From NCBI RefSeq assembly GCF_000968195.1, contig NZ_FO704550.1, positions 2,666,001-2,730,000 on the forward strand: a stretch of 64,000 bases of DNA, written 5' to 3'. Origin of the DNA: Xenorhabdus doucetiae (GTDB lineage Bacteria > Pseudomonadota > Gammaproteobacteria > Enterobacterales > Enterobacteriaceae). Position numbers and translations under genes: made by a program. Below are positions 34,413 to 43,827 of the stretch, one piece after another (positions within the stretch are counted from its first letter, which is position 1; the number at the start of each line of letters is the position of its first letter). The notes under the pieces were generated by a model. The model was given only the letters and a program-made list of their open reading frames with translations, was not told the DNA's origin and did not search any database.

Positions 34413-36704
34413 TTAAATCTTACACGCGCCGCCTTCACAATCGGAATCCGCTGACTCAACAACTTCTTCCAGATCACCCTGAACGTCTTCTGCCCCATCA
34501 CGGGTGTTGTGGTAATACAATGTTTTCACACCATATTTATAAGCGAGCAGTAAATCTTTCAGCAATTGGTTCATCGGAACCTTGCCATTAGGGAAACGCG
34601 CCGGATCATAGTTGGTATTGGCAGAAATCGACTGATCGATAAATTTCTGCATGATCCCTACCAACTGTAGGTAGCCATCGTTGCTCGGCATTTGCCACAG
34701 CAGCTCGTAAGCTCCTTTCAGAAGATCGTAATCGGGTACAACTTGACGCAGGATACCGTCCTTGGAAGCTTTTACACTGATATAACCACGTGGTGGCTCA
34801 ATACCGTTGGTCGCATTAGAGATCTGCGAAGAGGTTTCTGACGGCATCAATGCAGACAGTGTTGAGTTACGCAAGCCATGTTGTTGAATATCACGGCGCA
34901 ACGCTTCCCAATCCATATGCAGAGGTTCGCTGGTCAGTGTATCCAGTGTCTTTTTGTAAGTATCAATCGGCAAAATACCTTGTGCATAAGTGGTTTCATT
35001 AAACCACGGACAAGCACCCTTCTCTTTCGCCAACTCGTTTGAGGCTTTCAACAGATAATACTGAATAGCTTCAAACGTTTTATGAGTCAGATTATTCGCA
35101 CTGCTATCAGAATAACGTACGCCGTGTTTCGCCAGATAATAAGCGAAGTTAATGACACCAATACCCAGAGTCCGACGTCCCATTGAGCCTTGTTTAGCGG
35201 CGATAATGGGATAATCTTGATAATCCAGCAGGGAATCCAGCGCGCGAACAGCCAATTCGGCCAATTCTTCTAATTCAGTCAGGCTTTCGATAGCCCCCAA
35301 GTTGAACGCAGATAATGTACACAGCGCAATTTCACCATTTTCATCGTTAATATCGTTCAATGGCTTAGTTGGCAGTGCAATTTCCAGACACAGGTTCGAC
35401 TGACGCACAGGGGCAATAGCCGGATCAAACGGGCTGTGAGTATTACAGTGGTCAACGTTCTGGATATAAATACGCCCCGTTGAAGCACGTTCCTGCATCA
35501 TCAGTGAGAACAATTCAACCGCTTTAATGCGTTCCTTACGGATGGTGCTGTCATTCTCATACTGCGTATACAGACGCTCGAATTCATCCTGATCCGCAAA
35601 GAAGGCATCGTACAATCCCGGCACATCAGACGGGCTGAACAGAGAAATGTCAGCGCCTTTAATCAAGCGCTCATACATCAGTTTGTTCACCTGTACGCCG
35701 TAGTCCATGTGGCGGACACGGTTTCCTTCAACACCACGGTTGTTTTTCAGTACCAACAGGCTTTCTACTTCCAGATGCCACAGTGGATAGAACAGCGTTG
35801 CCGCGCCACCGCGAACACCGCCCTGAGAACAGGATTTTACCGCAGTCTGGAAATGTTTGTAGAATGGGATACAACCCGTGTGGAACGCTTCACCGCCACG
35901 GATTGGGCTACCCAATGCACGGATACGCCCCGCGTTTACGCCAATGCCGGCACGCTGGGAAACATATTTAACAATCGCACTGGATGTCGCATTGATAGAA
36001 TCCAGGCTATCACCACACTCAATCAGGACACAGGAGCTGAATTGACGCGTTGGTGTACGAACCCCCGCCATGATTGGCGTTGGCAGCGAAATTTTAAAGG
36101 TGGAAACGGCATCATAGAAACGACGGATATAGCCCAGACGCGTTTCTTTTGGATAAGTGGAAAACAGGCACGCAGCAACCAGCATATAGAGGAACTGGGC
36201 ACTCTCATAAATCTCGCCTGTCACACGGTTTTGGACTAAATACTTCCCTTCCAACTGCTTGACTGCCGCATAGGAGAAATCCATATCACGCAAATGATCA
36301 ATAAAACTGTCCATTTGCTCGAATTCTTCTTTGGAATAGTCTTCCAGCAAATGTTTGTCGTATTTACCCAAATTGACCATTTTTGCCACATGGTCATACA
36401 GCGCAGGCGGCTCAAACTGACCATAGGCTTTTTTACGCAGATGGAAGATCGCCAGACGTGCCGCCAGATACTGATAATCAGGCGCATCACCGGAGATCAG
36501 GTCAGCCGCAGCTTTGATCATGGTTTCATGGATATCGGATGTTTTAATGCCATCGTAAAATTGAATCTGGGAACGCAGCTCTACTTGTGATACTGAGACA
36601 TTTTTCAGACCTTCGGCAGCCCAGGCAACAACCCGGTGAATTTTATCAAGATCAATTTGTTCTTTATGTCCATCACGTTTGGTAACTAGCAGACTCTGGT
36701 TCAT
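34413..36704 (-). CDS. nrdA: Class Ia ribonucleotide reductase alpha subunit
   Basis: Catalytic subunit reducing ribonucleoside diphosphates. The protein of 763 residues has the N-terminal ATP cone (MNQSLLVTKRDGHKEQIDLD), the active-site cysteines in QFSSCVLIECGDSLDS near 221 and SNLCLEIALPTKP near 433, the radical-pathway tyrosines in ANTNYDPARFP, and the redox C-terminus CEGGACKI. Start: a GTG at 36716 is in frame, but the ATG at 36704 gives the exact family N-terminus. The promoter region upstream contains NrdR- and DnaA-like boxes. Confidence 0.98.
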   Translation of the reverse strand: MNQSLLVTKRDGHKEQIDLDKIHRVVAWAAEGLKNVSVSQVELRSQIQFYDGIKTSDIHETMIKAAADLISGDAPDYQYLAARLAIFHLRKKAYGQFEPPALYDHVAKMVNLGKYDKHLLEDYSKEEFEQMDSFIDHLRDMDFSYAAVKQLEGKYLVQNRVTGEIYESAQFLYMLVAACLFSTYPKETRLGYIRRFYDAVSTFKISLPTPIMAGVRTPTRQFSSCVLIECGDSLDSINATSSAIVKYVSQRAGIGVNAGRIRALGSPIRGGEAFHTGCIPFYKHFQTAVKSCSQGGVRGGAATLFYPLWHLEVESLLVLKNNRGVEGNRVRHMDYGVQVNKLMYERLIKGADISLFSPSDVPGLYDAFFADQDEFERLYTQYENDSTIRKERIKAVELFSLMMQERASTGRIYIQNVDHCNTHSPFDPAIAPVRQSNLCLEIALPTKPLNDINDENGEIALCTLSAFNLGAIESLTELEELAELAVRALDSLLDYQDYPIIAAKQGSMGRRTLGIGVINFAYYLAKHGVRYSDSSANNLTHKTFEAIQYYLLKASNELAKEKGACPWFNETTYAQGILPIDTYKKTLDTLTSEPLHMDWEALRRDIQQHGLRNSTLSALMPSETSSQISNATNGIEPPRGYISVKASKDGILRQVVPDYDLLKGAYELLWQMPSNDGYLQLVGIMQKFIDQSISANTNYDPARFPNGKVPMNQLLKDLLLAYKYGVKTLYYHNTRDGAEDVQGDLEEVVESADSDCEGGACKI

Positions 36705-36908
36705 GGGGAAATACACCTTCTCTCTTTTCGTATCTCACCTATACTCGTTTTTCTTGACCTCTTGGCAGCACGATGCACCCAAGATGACGTTGAGCCAGTT
36801 GGGGGCTGAGTTAGCTACAATTCACGACTGTTTTCGCTACGACTGTTTAACGCAAGTTGTTTAACATAAGTCGCTACTACACAAGCTGCTACTACAAGAT
36901 GACAAGAA

Positions 36909-36923
36909 ACACAATATATAGTG
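36909..36923. promoter_or_regulatory. NrdR box
   Basis: ACACAATATATAGTG agrees closely with the NrdR consensus acaCwAtATaTwGtgt. It lies about 205 bases upstream of nrdA. NrdR represses ribonucleotide reductase operons in response to dATP/ATP. Confidence 0.75.
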
Positions 36924-36994
36924 GGAAATTAAAACGGTAATAACAAGATAATGTTATTTTCGGATTTTATCAAGTGTACAAAGTCGAGAAGTTT

Positions 36995-37003
36995 TGTGGA
37001 TAA
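36995..37003 (-). promoter_or_regulatory. DnaA box upstream of nrdA
   Basis: TGTGGATAA is the exact reverse complement of the high-affinity DnaA box TTATCCACA. DnaA controls nrdAB transcription in E. coli, so a matching role is likely here. Confidence 0.65.
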
Positions 37004-37027
37004 CTTGAGGATTAATTTTGGCAAAAA

Positions 37028-37076
37028 GCCGATAACCTGCGTAGTTACTTGATGTTACTTTCATAAGGCTATCGGC
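37028..37076 (-). terminator. Terminator of ubiG
   Basis: On the minus strand GCCGATAGCCT pairs with AGGTTATCGGC across a long loop and is followed by TTTTTGCC. It is 70 bases downstream of ubiG. Confidence 0.6.
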
Positions 37077-37145
37077 GAAACAGGGAAAATAAAATCTTAA
37101 AAATAATATCCAGTTGCCGTTTTATTAATCCCTTAGCGACCTTTG

Positions 37146-37880
37146 TCAGACAGATCGCGTATGCAGCATATAATTCACGTCGACATTATGCCCAAGGCGA
37201 AATTTGTCTGTTAACGGATTGTAATGTAAACCAATAATATGTTGCTCTTTCAGCGTCGTCTTATCGACCCAACTTATCAGTTCAGAAGGACGGATAAACT
37301 TTTTCGCATCATGCGTGCCTTTTGGCACCATGTTCAAGATATATTCAGCCCCAACAACCGCCATCAACCAGGCTTTCCGGTTGCGGTTAATGGTTGAAAA
37401 GAAAACATGACCACCCGGTTTGACGAGTTTGGCACAGGCATGAACCACAGACTCTGGGTCGGGCACATGCTCAAGCATCTCCAGGCAGGTCACAACATCA
37501 TAAGCATGCGGGTGCTGCTCTGCGTGGCTTTCTACCGTTTCCTGAACATAAGCAACGGGAATACCGGATTCCAACGCATGCAAACGGGCAACTTGCAGGG
37601 GTTCAAACCCCATATCCAACCCTGTCACTTCCGCACCTTCACGCGCCATGCTTTCTGACAAAATGCCGCCGCCACATCCAACATCCAGCACTTTTTTACC
37701 AAAAAGGCCGTCAGCATGTTGCAAAATGTAGTTCAAGCGCAGTGGATTGATACGGTGTAATGGCTTGAATTCACCGTCAAGATCCCACCAACGGGAAGCA
37801 ACGGCTTCAAATTTTTCGATTTCCTGCTGATCCACATTGGCATGGGATGGAATGGGTGAATCGGGAGTTTTGACGTTCAT
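37146..37880 (-). CDS. ubiG: Ubiquinone biosynthesis O-methyltransferase
   Basis: SAM-dependent enzyme catalysing both O-methylations of ubiquinone biosynthesis. The protein of 244 residues has the SAM motif VLDVGCGGGILSESMAREG near residue 63, acidic motif GLDMGFEPLQVARLHA near 85, and VVTCLEMLEHVPDPESVV near 125. A longer in-frame start at 37940 would add 20 residues that include a direct repeat (QFAVNQFSVKQ), seen in the DNA as repeated GGTTCACAG-type blocks; the ATG at 37880 with AGGAG upstream fits the family. Divergent from gyrA as in E. coli. Confidence 0.95.
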   Translation of the reverse strand: MNVKTPDSPIPSHANVDQQEIEKFEAVASRWWDLDGEFKPLHRINPLRLNYILQHADGLFGKKVLDVGCGGGILSESMAREGAEVTGLDMGFEPLQVARLHALESGIPVAYVQETVESHAEQHPHAYDVVTCLEMLEHVPDPESVVHACAKLVKPGGHVFFSTINRNRKAWLMAVVGAEYILNMVPKGTHDAKKFIRPSELISWVDKTTLKEQHIIGLHYNPLTDKFRLGHNVDVNYMLHTRSV

Positions 37881-38043
37881 CAGCAATATCGCTCCTGGGT
37901 ACTGCTTCACAGAAAACTGGTTCACAGCAAACTGATTCACAGAAAATGTAACAGTATTATGGGGATGTGTGACAGAAAACTATTATACATGCCTTAATCT
38001 TGAAATACCCGCATCCAGTTTTTATAAAACTATCAATTTGTGG

Positions 38044-38049
38044 TATAAT
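38044..38049 (+). promoter_or_regulatory. gyrA -10 element
   Basis: A consensus TATAAT in GTGGTATAATTTAAGC lies 40 bases upstream of the gyrA start. The -35 is less clear. gyr promoters in E. coli are supercoiling-sensitive through their -10 region. Confidence 0.5.
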
Positions 38050-38088
38050 TTAAGCCTTTGAATTCGGAGTATGAGGGACAGTGGCTCC

Positions 38089-40704
38089 ATGAGCGACATT
38101 GCCAGAGAAATCACACCGGTCAATATCGAAGAAGAGCTGAAAAGCTCGTATCTGGATTATGCGATGTCCGTTATTGTTGGACGCGCACTGCCGGATGTTC
38201 GGGACGGACTGAAGCCAGTACACCGCCGCGTGCTTTTCGCGATGAATGTATTGGGAAATGATTGGAATAAACCTTATAAGAAATCTGCCCGCGTTGTTGG
38301 GGATGTTATCGGTAAATACCATCCACATGGTGACAACGCTGTTTATGACACGATTGTTCGTCTGGCACAAACATTCTCCTTGCGCTATATGCTGGTTGAC
38401 GGTCAGGGGAACTTTGGGTCAGTAGATGGCGATTCTGCGGCAGCGATGCGTTACACCGAAGTGCGCATGGCAAAAATTGCCCATGAATTGCTGGCAGACT
38501 TGGAAAAAGAAACTGTCGACTTTGTGCCCAACTACGATGGCACAGAGCAAATCCCTGAGGTCATGCCAACCCGTATCCCTAATCTACTGGTGAATGGTTC
38601 ATCAGGGATTGCAGTCGGTATGGCAACCAACATCCCACCCCATAACTTATCTGAGGTGATCGACGGCTGCCTGGCCTATATTGATGATGAAAACATCAGT
38701 ATTGAAGGCCTGATGGAACATATCCCCGGCCCGGACTTCCCGACAGCGGCTATTATCAACGGGCGCCGTGGCATTCAGGAAGCCTACCGCACAGGTCGCG
38801 GTAAGATTTACATCCGCGCCCGCGCAGAAATTGAAACTGATGAGAAAAATGGCCGCGAAACCATTATCGTCAATGAAATCCCTTATCAGGTCAATAAAGC
38901 CCGACTGATCGAAAAAATGGCTGAACTGGTCAAAGATAAGCGCATTGAAGGGATCAGTGCACTGCGTGACGAATCCGATAAAGATGGAATGCGCATCGTT
39001 ATCGAAGTAAAACGTGATGCCGTTGCTGAAGTTGTCCTGAATAACCTGTATTCACTGACTCAATTACAGGTTTCATTTGGCATCAACATGGTTGCCCTGC
39101 ATCAGGGACAGCCTAAGTTACTCAATCTGAAAGATATTCTTTCAGCGTTTGTTTGCCACCGCCGTGAAGTCGTTACCCGCCGGACAATTTTTGAACTGCG
39201 TAAAGCTCGCGACCGTGCCCACATCCTTGAAGCATTAGCTGTTGCTCTGGTGAACATCGATCCGGTTATCGAATTGATCCGCCGTGCTTCCACGCCTGCT
39301 GAAGCGAAAACCAGTTTGATTTCTCAAGCCTGGCAGTTAGGCAATGTTGCCTCTATGCTGGAACAAGCGGGTGACGATGCTGCCCGTCCTGAATGGCTGG
39401 AGCCACAGTACGGTATCCATGACGGTAAATATTACCTGACCGAACAGCAAGCACAGGCTATTTTGGATCTGCGTCTGCAAAAACTAACCGGGCTTGAGCA
39501 TGAAAAACTGCTTGATGAGTATCGTGAGCTGCTGAAAGCTATCGCTGAACTCCTGTTCATTTTGGAAAGCCCGGAACGCTTGATGGAAGTCATTCGTGAA
39601 GAACTGCTGGTTATCAAAGAGCAGTATAACGATGCCCGCCGGACTGAACTGACTGAGAATTCCGCCGATATCAATATTGAAGACCTGATTAATCAGGAAG
39701 ATGTGGTGGTTACGCTGTCCCATCAGGGGTATGTCAAATATCAGCCACTGTCCGATTATGAAGCTCAGCGTCGTGGCGGCAAAGGCAAATCAGCCGCACG
39801 TACCAAAGAAGAAGATTTCATTGAGCGTTTGCTGGTGGCCAATACCCACGACACCATCCTCTGCTTCTCAAATAAAGGCAAGCTATACTGGATGAAAGTA
39901 TATCAATTGCCGGAAGCGAGCCGTGGTGCCCGCGGTCGCCCAATTGTCAACCTTCTGCCATTGGATCAGAGCGAACGTATTACCGCCATTTTACCTGTGC
40001 GTGAATATGAAGATGGGCTGAATATCTTCATGGCAACCGCAAGCGGGATTGTGAAAAAGACTAAACTCAGTGAATTCAGTCGTCCACGCAGTGCCGGTAT
40101 CATTGCCGTGAACCTGAATGAAGGGGATGAGTTAATCGGCGTTGACCTGACTGATGGCAGCAATGAAGTTATGCTGTTCTCTGCACAAGGTAAAGTCGTT
40201 CGTTTCCTCGAAGAAGAGGAAGAAACGCTGGAAGATGGCACTATTCGCGTAAAAGGTGTACGTGCAATGGGCCGCACTGCAACTGGGGTTCGTGGTATCA
40301 AACTCAGTGAAGGCGATAAAGTGGTTTCCTTGATCATTCCTCGCGGGGAAGGAGAAATCCTGACCGTTACTGAAAATGGTTATGGTAAGCGTACTGCCGA
40401 AAGCGAATATCCGACAAAATCCCGCGCGACCCAAGGGGTTATTTCCATCAAAGTCAGCGAACGTAATGGCAATGTGATCGGCGCCATTCAGGTAGAACCG
40501 ACTGACCAAATCATGATGATTACTAACGCAGGAACATTGGTACGAACCCGCGTTTCTGAGGTCAGTGTTGTTGGCCGTAATACGCAAGGTGTCACCTTGA
40601 TCCGCACAGCCGAAAACGAAAAAGTGGTTGGCTTACAGCGCGTAGCTGAACCAGATGATGATGAAGAAGAAGGTGAAACAGAATATAGTCAGTCAGAAGA
40701 TTAA
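38089..40704 (+). CDS. gyrA: DNA gyrase subunit A
   Basis: Breakage-reunion subunit of DNA gyrase. The protein of 871 residues has the N-terminal winged-helix/tower domain with catalytic tyrosine in AAAMRYTEVRMAK (Tyr122), the C-terminal beta-pinwheel with the gyrase box QRRGGKGKSAARTKEEDF near 560, and an acidic tail DDDEEEGETEYSQSED. Two resistance-region differences from E. coli are encoded: Asn83 (GAC AAC GCT at 38332-38340) in HGDNAVYDT, and Thr95 in RLAQTFSLRY. An upstream ATG at 38071 (with its own GGAG) is a possible alternative start; the ATG at 38089 gives MSDIAREITPVNIEEELK as in E. coli. A strong terminator follows. Confidence 0.98.
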   Translation: MSDIAREITPVNIEEELKSSYLDYAMSVIVGRALPDVRDGLKPVHRRVLFAMNVLGNDWNKPYKKSARVVGDVIGKYHPHGDNAVYDTIVRLAQTFSLRYMLVDGQGNFGSVDGDSAAAMRYTEVRMAKIAHELLADLEKETVDFVPNYDGTEQIPEVMPTRIPNLLVNGSSGIAVGMATNIPPHNLSEVIDGCLAYIDDENISIEGLMEHIPGPDFPTAAIINGRRGIQEAYRTGRGKIYIRARAEIETDEKNGRETIIVNEIPYQVNKARLIEKMAELVKDKRIEGISALRDESDKDGMRIVIEVKRDAVAEVVLNNLYSLTQLQVSFGINMVALHQGQPKLLNLKDILSAFVCHRREVVTRRTIFELRKARDRAHILEALAVALVNIDPVIELIRRASTPAEAKTSLISQAWQLGNVASMLEQAGDDAARPEWLEPQYGIHDGKYYLTEQQAQAILDLRLQKLTGLEHEKLLDEYRELLKAIAELLFILESPERLMEVIREELLVIKEQYNDARRTELTENSADINIEDLINQEDVVVTLSHQGYVKYQPLSDYEAQRRGGKGKSAARTKEEDFIERLLVANTHDTILCFSNKGKLYWMKVYQLPEASRGARGRPIVNLLPLDQSERITAILPVREYEDGLNIFMATASGIVKKTKLSEFSRPRSAGIIAVNLNEGDELIGVDLTDGSNEVMLFSAQGKVVRFLEEEEETLEDGTIRVKGVRAMGRTATGVRGIKLSEGDKVVSLIIPRGEGEILTVTENGYGKRTAESEYPTKSRATQGVISIKVSERNGNVIGAIQVEPTDQIMMITNAGTLVRTRVSEVSVVGRNTQGVTLIRTAENEKVVGLQRVAEPDDDEEEGETEYSQSED

Positions 40705-40755
40705 GTATAATCAACTTATCTTATTTTGATATCTCTGTATAAATAACAACCAATG

Positions 40756-40786
40756 AAGCAGGCATTTAAATGCCTGCTTTTTTTGT
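40756..40786 (+). terminator. Terminator of gyrA
   Basis: AAGCAGGCATTT and AAATGCCTGCTT form a perfect stem followed by a T-run (40756-40784), about 50 bases after the gyrA stop. Confidence 0.95.
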
Positions 40787-40898
40787 TCCATTTTTTGACG
40801 AAGAATTAGCCAGAAGCAAATGCTGCTTTGTATTCCCTGCTACACTAGTATATGCTGTAAACAGTTATTATTAATCATATATTTCATCAGGCGATCTT

Positions 40899-43739
40899 TT
40901 GAGATATCTATCTTCTTTTCGGACGTCATTAAAGATATCACGTTATCTTTTTCGGGTGCTTGGTTTTATGCTATGGGCGCTCGGAGCCTTATTAACCAGT
41001 TTTTACCTGTCCAATCTTTTTAATGCACTCAAATCAGATATTCGTCAAGAATATAATACCAACTATGATATAGCTTTTTCTCATATACGACATATCGCCA
41101 ATATCCTGCGAGATTTTCAATTCATGACGGAAAAGCATTTATCACAGGATAATGATAAAAAACAAACAATCGTACCACATAATAACGACATTCTTTCATA
41201 CATTCCCCTGAATGAGGATTCCGATTGTGAACTATTACGTAAAACGACAAATAATAAATTATATTCATTAGATCAATTGATTGCATTTTGGAGAGACAAT
41301 ATTGCTGCTATACGCAGTGTAAATCAGGCTTTTTTCATTGGCGTACAAAGCAAATGTATGGTGAACTTTTTTCCTCATCACAACATCGTAGAGCCTGAAG
41401 CCCTAAAAAAAATGATCGACGAGAACACCCGTAGGTTGATCAGCATGAGAAAGCAAAACAATGAACGGACTCTGTTCTGGATACAACCTAATCCAAAAGC
41501 GGATGGCGGTAATCTTTATGTTTTTTCACCCATTTATATTAATGGGCACATGACTGGGATCATAGGTATCGAAAAAACTATCAGGCTGGACTCTTTTTTG
41601 CAAAGAAGGGATCGGCCTATCACAATCATGATGCTAAACGAATCAAGCCAGCCCGAATTACAGTATTCGATACAAACTAATAGTAAACCCCTCGTTATCA
41701 ATCTCAACTCGCAACCAATGTATTTTGGTTACGATGAAAACTTTACCAGTTTGGTATTAATGCGGAATTTGTCACCCTCTTCATTACGCATTATCTATTC
41801 GATACCGCTAAAACATATTTACGATGAACTGAAAGTCAGTGCAATTAATGGTATTGTCTTGAATATTATTTCCGCGATTGCGATTATCTTTTTTGTTTGG
41901 TTGTTTGAACGTAAAATGTTTTCTCCAGCAGAAGAGAACGCTATCCGTCTTGAAGAACATGAACAATTTAACCATAAAATTGTCGCCTCTGCCCCTGTGG
42001 GGATCAGTATTTTAAGAATCAGTGATGGTGTTAACATTCTGAGTAATGAGCTAGCACATAATTACATTCGAATGTTGACGTATGAAGATCAAAAACGCAT
42101 TGTCGATATTATTTGTGATAAAACCAGCAGCTATATTGATGTCGTCACCAGCAACAATAATCACCTGCAAATTAGTTTCGTACACTCACGTTATCGTAAT
42201 GAAGAAGTTGCCATTTGTGTACTGATCGATGTCAGCACCAGGGTAAAAATGGAAAAATCATTGCAGGAAATGGCATCGGCAGCAGAACAAGCCAACCAGG
42301 CAAAATCGATGTTCCTTGCCACAGTCAGCCATGAATTAAGAACACCGCTATATGGCATTATTGGTAATCTAGAGCTGATACAATCTCATATATTACCCGC
42401 AGAATCGACACGTTTGCTGGCAACAATGAATAATTCGTCATTGCTATTGCTGAAAATCATCAGTGATATTCTTGATTTCTCAAAGATAGAATCCAAGCAA
42501 TTGAAAATCGATCCCAAGGATTTCAGTTGCAAAGAAATACTATCGCATGTGATTTCAAACTACCTTCCTTTGGTTGCCAAAAAAGGTTTGGGCTTATACT
42601 GTTATATTGCACCCAATGTTCCCGATATTATCCGTAATGACCCTGTCAGGCTACAACAAATCATCTCTAATTTACTGAATAATGCGATCAAATTCACGGC
42701 ATCCGGTTGCGTTGTTATTGAAGTCAGTTCAAGGCATGGTTATCTGTATATTAGCATTAAAGATACCGGGCTTGGGATCGACGATAAATTACAATTTCAA
42801 TTATTTGAACCCTTTTTCCAAATCAGTGCCAACAAAGAAAGCGCCTCACAAGGTACAGGATTGGGGCTGGCTATTTGTGAAAAACTGATCAATTTAATGG
42901 ACGGTGATATCGAATTCGTCTCACAAAAATATGTTGGCAGTATCTTCTCTATTCGCCTTCCTTTATATGGCGAAAAATATCATGCCAAACCGTTATCCAA
43001 CCAGCGGATGCAAAAGAAAATTTTGTTAGATATTTGCAATGATTTTATGGAAAAATATTTACACCATTTTCTTACACAACATTATTTCCAAGTCGCTCTC
43101 TATAACGAAAACAAAATAGAGGGTACGGAAATAATTATTAGCGACAAAGCTAATAAAGCCAATATTTCTGGATATTGCTTTATAGAAATATCAGAAAGAC
43201 ATATTGGCCCGCCAAAACAAATTCGAGAAAATTATTGGTTATATAACACTTATGAACTGGGTGAGCTGGATAGTATGCTGGATAACCTCCTGACCGAGCA
43301 AACTTTCTTTCTGCCAGCCATTTCTGTATCGACAGCCCCTATTGCAACAAACACAATACAAGCTGATATTCGCCTAAACACAGTTAAGGTATTGGTTGTT
43401 GATGACCATCCAATTAATCAGAATTTGTTAGCCGACCAATTAAATTCAATCGGGTTCAATACCTCAGTGGCTAATGATGGTATTGATGCCATTGAATATT
43501 TAAAGAACAATCCAACAGATATTATTTTAACAGATGTCAATATGCCAAATATGGATGGATATGAACTGACTCAATATTTGAGGGACAAAGGTTATACCAA
43601 ACCCATTATCGGTATTACCGCCAATGCCTTGGCAGAAGAAAAACAACGTTGTGCTAATGTGGGAATGAATGACTGCCTATCAAAACCGGTATCACTGGCC
43701 GTATTAAAAGAAACATTAATCAAATACAGTGATATTTAA
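40899..43739 (+). CDS. rcsC: Hybrid sensor kinase RcsC
   Basis: Inner-membrane hybrid histidine kinase of the Rcs envelope-stress phosphorelay. The 946-residue protein has a membrane segment near 19-38, a periplasmic domain to about 310, a second membrane segment near 312-335, a PAS-like linker, the dimerisation/phosphoacceptor helix FLATVSHELRTPLYGIIGNL with His478, the ATPase domain (N box IISNLLNNAIKFT, G boxes DTGLGID and GTGLGLAICEKL), an RcsC-ABL region and a receiver domain with phospho-acceptor Asp879 in ILTDVNMPNMDGYEL. The start codon is TTG at 40899; MRYLSSFRTSLKISRYLF matches the E. coli N-terminus. It converges on rcsB. Confidence 0.96.
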   Translation: MRYLSSFRTSLKISRYLFRVLGFMLWALGALLTSFYLSNLFNALKSDIRQEYNTNYDIAFSHIRHIANILRDFQFMTEKHLSQDNDKKQTIVPHNNDILSYIPLNEDSDCELLRKTTNNKLYSLDQLIAFWRDNIAAIRSVNQAFFIGVQSKCMVNFFPHHNIVEPEALKKMIDENTRRLISMRKQNNERTLFWIQPNPKADGGNLYVFSPIYINGHMTGIIGIEKTIRLDSFLQRRDRPITIMMLNESSQPELQYSIQTNSKPLVINLNSQPMYFGYDENFTSLVLMRNLSPSSLRIIYSIPLKHIYDELKVSAINGIVLNIISAIAIIFFVWLFERKMFSPAEENAIRLEEHEQFNHKIVASAPVGISILRISDGVNILSNELAHNYIRMLTYEDQKRIVDIICDKTSSYIDVVTSNNNHLQISFVHSRYRNEEVAICVLIDVSTRVKMEKSLQEMASAAEQANQAKSMFLATVSHELRTPLYGIIGNLELIQSHILPAESTRLLATMNNSSLLLLKIISDILDFSKIESKQLKIDPKDFSCKEILSHVISNYLPLVAKKGLGLYCYIAPNVPDIIRNDPVRLQQIISNLLNNAIKFTASGCVVIEVSSRHGYLYISIKDTGLGIDDKLQFQLFEPFFQISANKESASQGTGLGLAICEKLINLMDGDIEFVSQKYVGSIFSIRLPLYGEKYHAKPLSNQRMQKKILLDICNDFMEKYLHHFLTQHYFQVALYNENKIEGTEIIISDKANKANISGYCFIEISERHIGPPKQIRENYWLYNTYELGELDSMLDNLLTEQTFFLPAISVSTAPIATNTIQADIRLNTVKVLVVDDHPINQNLLADQLNSIGFNTSVANDGIDAIEYLKNNPTDIILTDVNMPNMDGYELTQYLRDKGYTKPIIGITANALAEEKQRCANVGMNDCLSKPVSLAVLKETLIKYSDI

Positions 43740-43769
43740 GCCAGTATATTCGTCGTACTTCAAGATGAA

Positions 43770-43817
43770 TTTATTATCTCCCCGCGTCGCGGGGAGATAA
43801 TAAACGGCTTTCGTCTT
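43770..43817. repeat. Palindromic intergenic repeat, copy 2
   Basis: The same 48-base element as at 31821-31868. TTATTATCTCCCCGCG pairs with CGCGGGGAGATAATAA almost perfectly, followed by the tail GCTTTCGTCTT. It sits exactly between the convergent rcsC and rcsB stops, where it may serve as a bidirectional transcript end. Confidence 0.8.
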
Positions 43818-43827
43818 AATACATGGG

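Larger units (their letters stand above)
36705..37145. promoter_or_regulatory. nrdA promoter region and ubiG end
   Basis: This 441-base gene-free stretch carries a NrdR-like box (36909-36923), a weaker second NrdR-like box about 31 bases away near 36940-36955 (AACAAGATAATGTT), a perfect DnaA box and the ubiG terminator. The part next to nrdA has no obvious hairpins. Confidence 0.6.

Noticed and set aside
35709..36239. Long open frame on the plus strand inside nrdA
   Set aside because: It is fully antisense to a highly conserved gene and has no family features; a codon-usage shadow.
37880..37940. Longer ubiG start with 20 extra residues
   Set aside because: The extension is a low-complexity direct repeat absent from the family, and the inner ATG has a usable ribosome site.
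39966..40587. Antisense frames inside gyrA
   Set aside because: They mirror the coding pattern of gyrA and have no start signals or recognisable domains.
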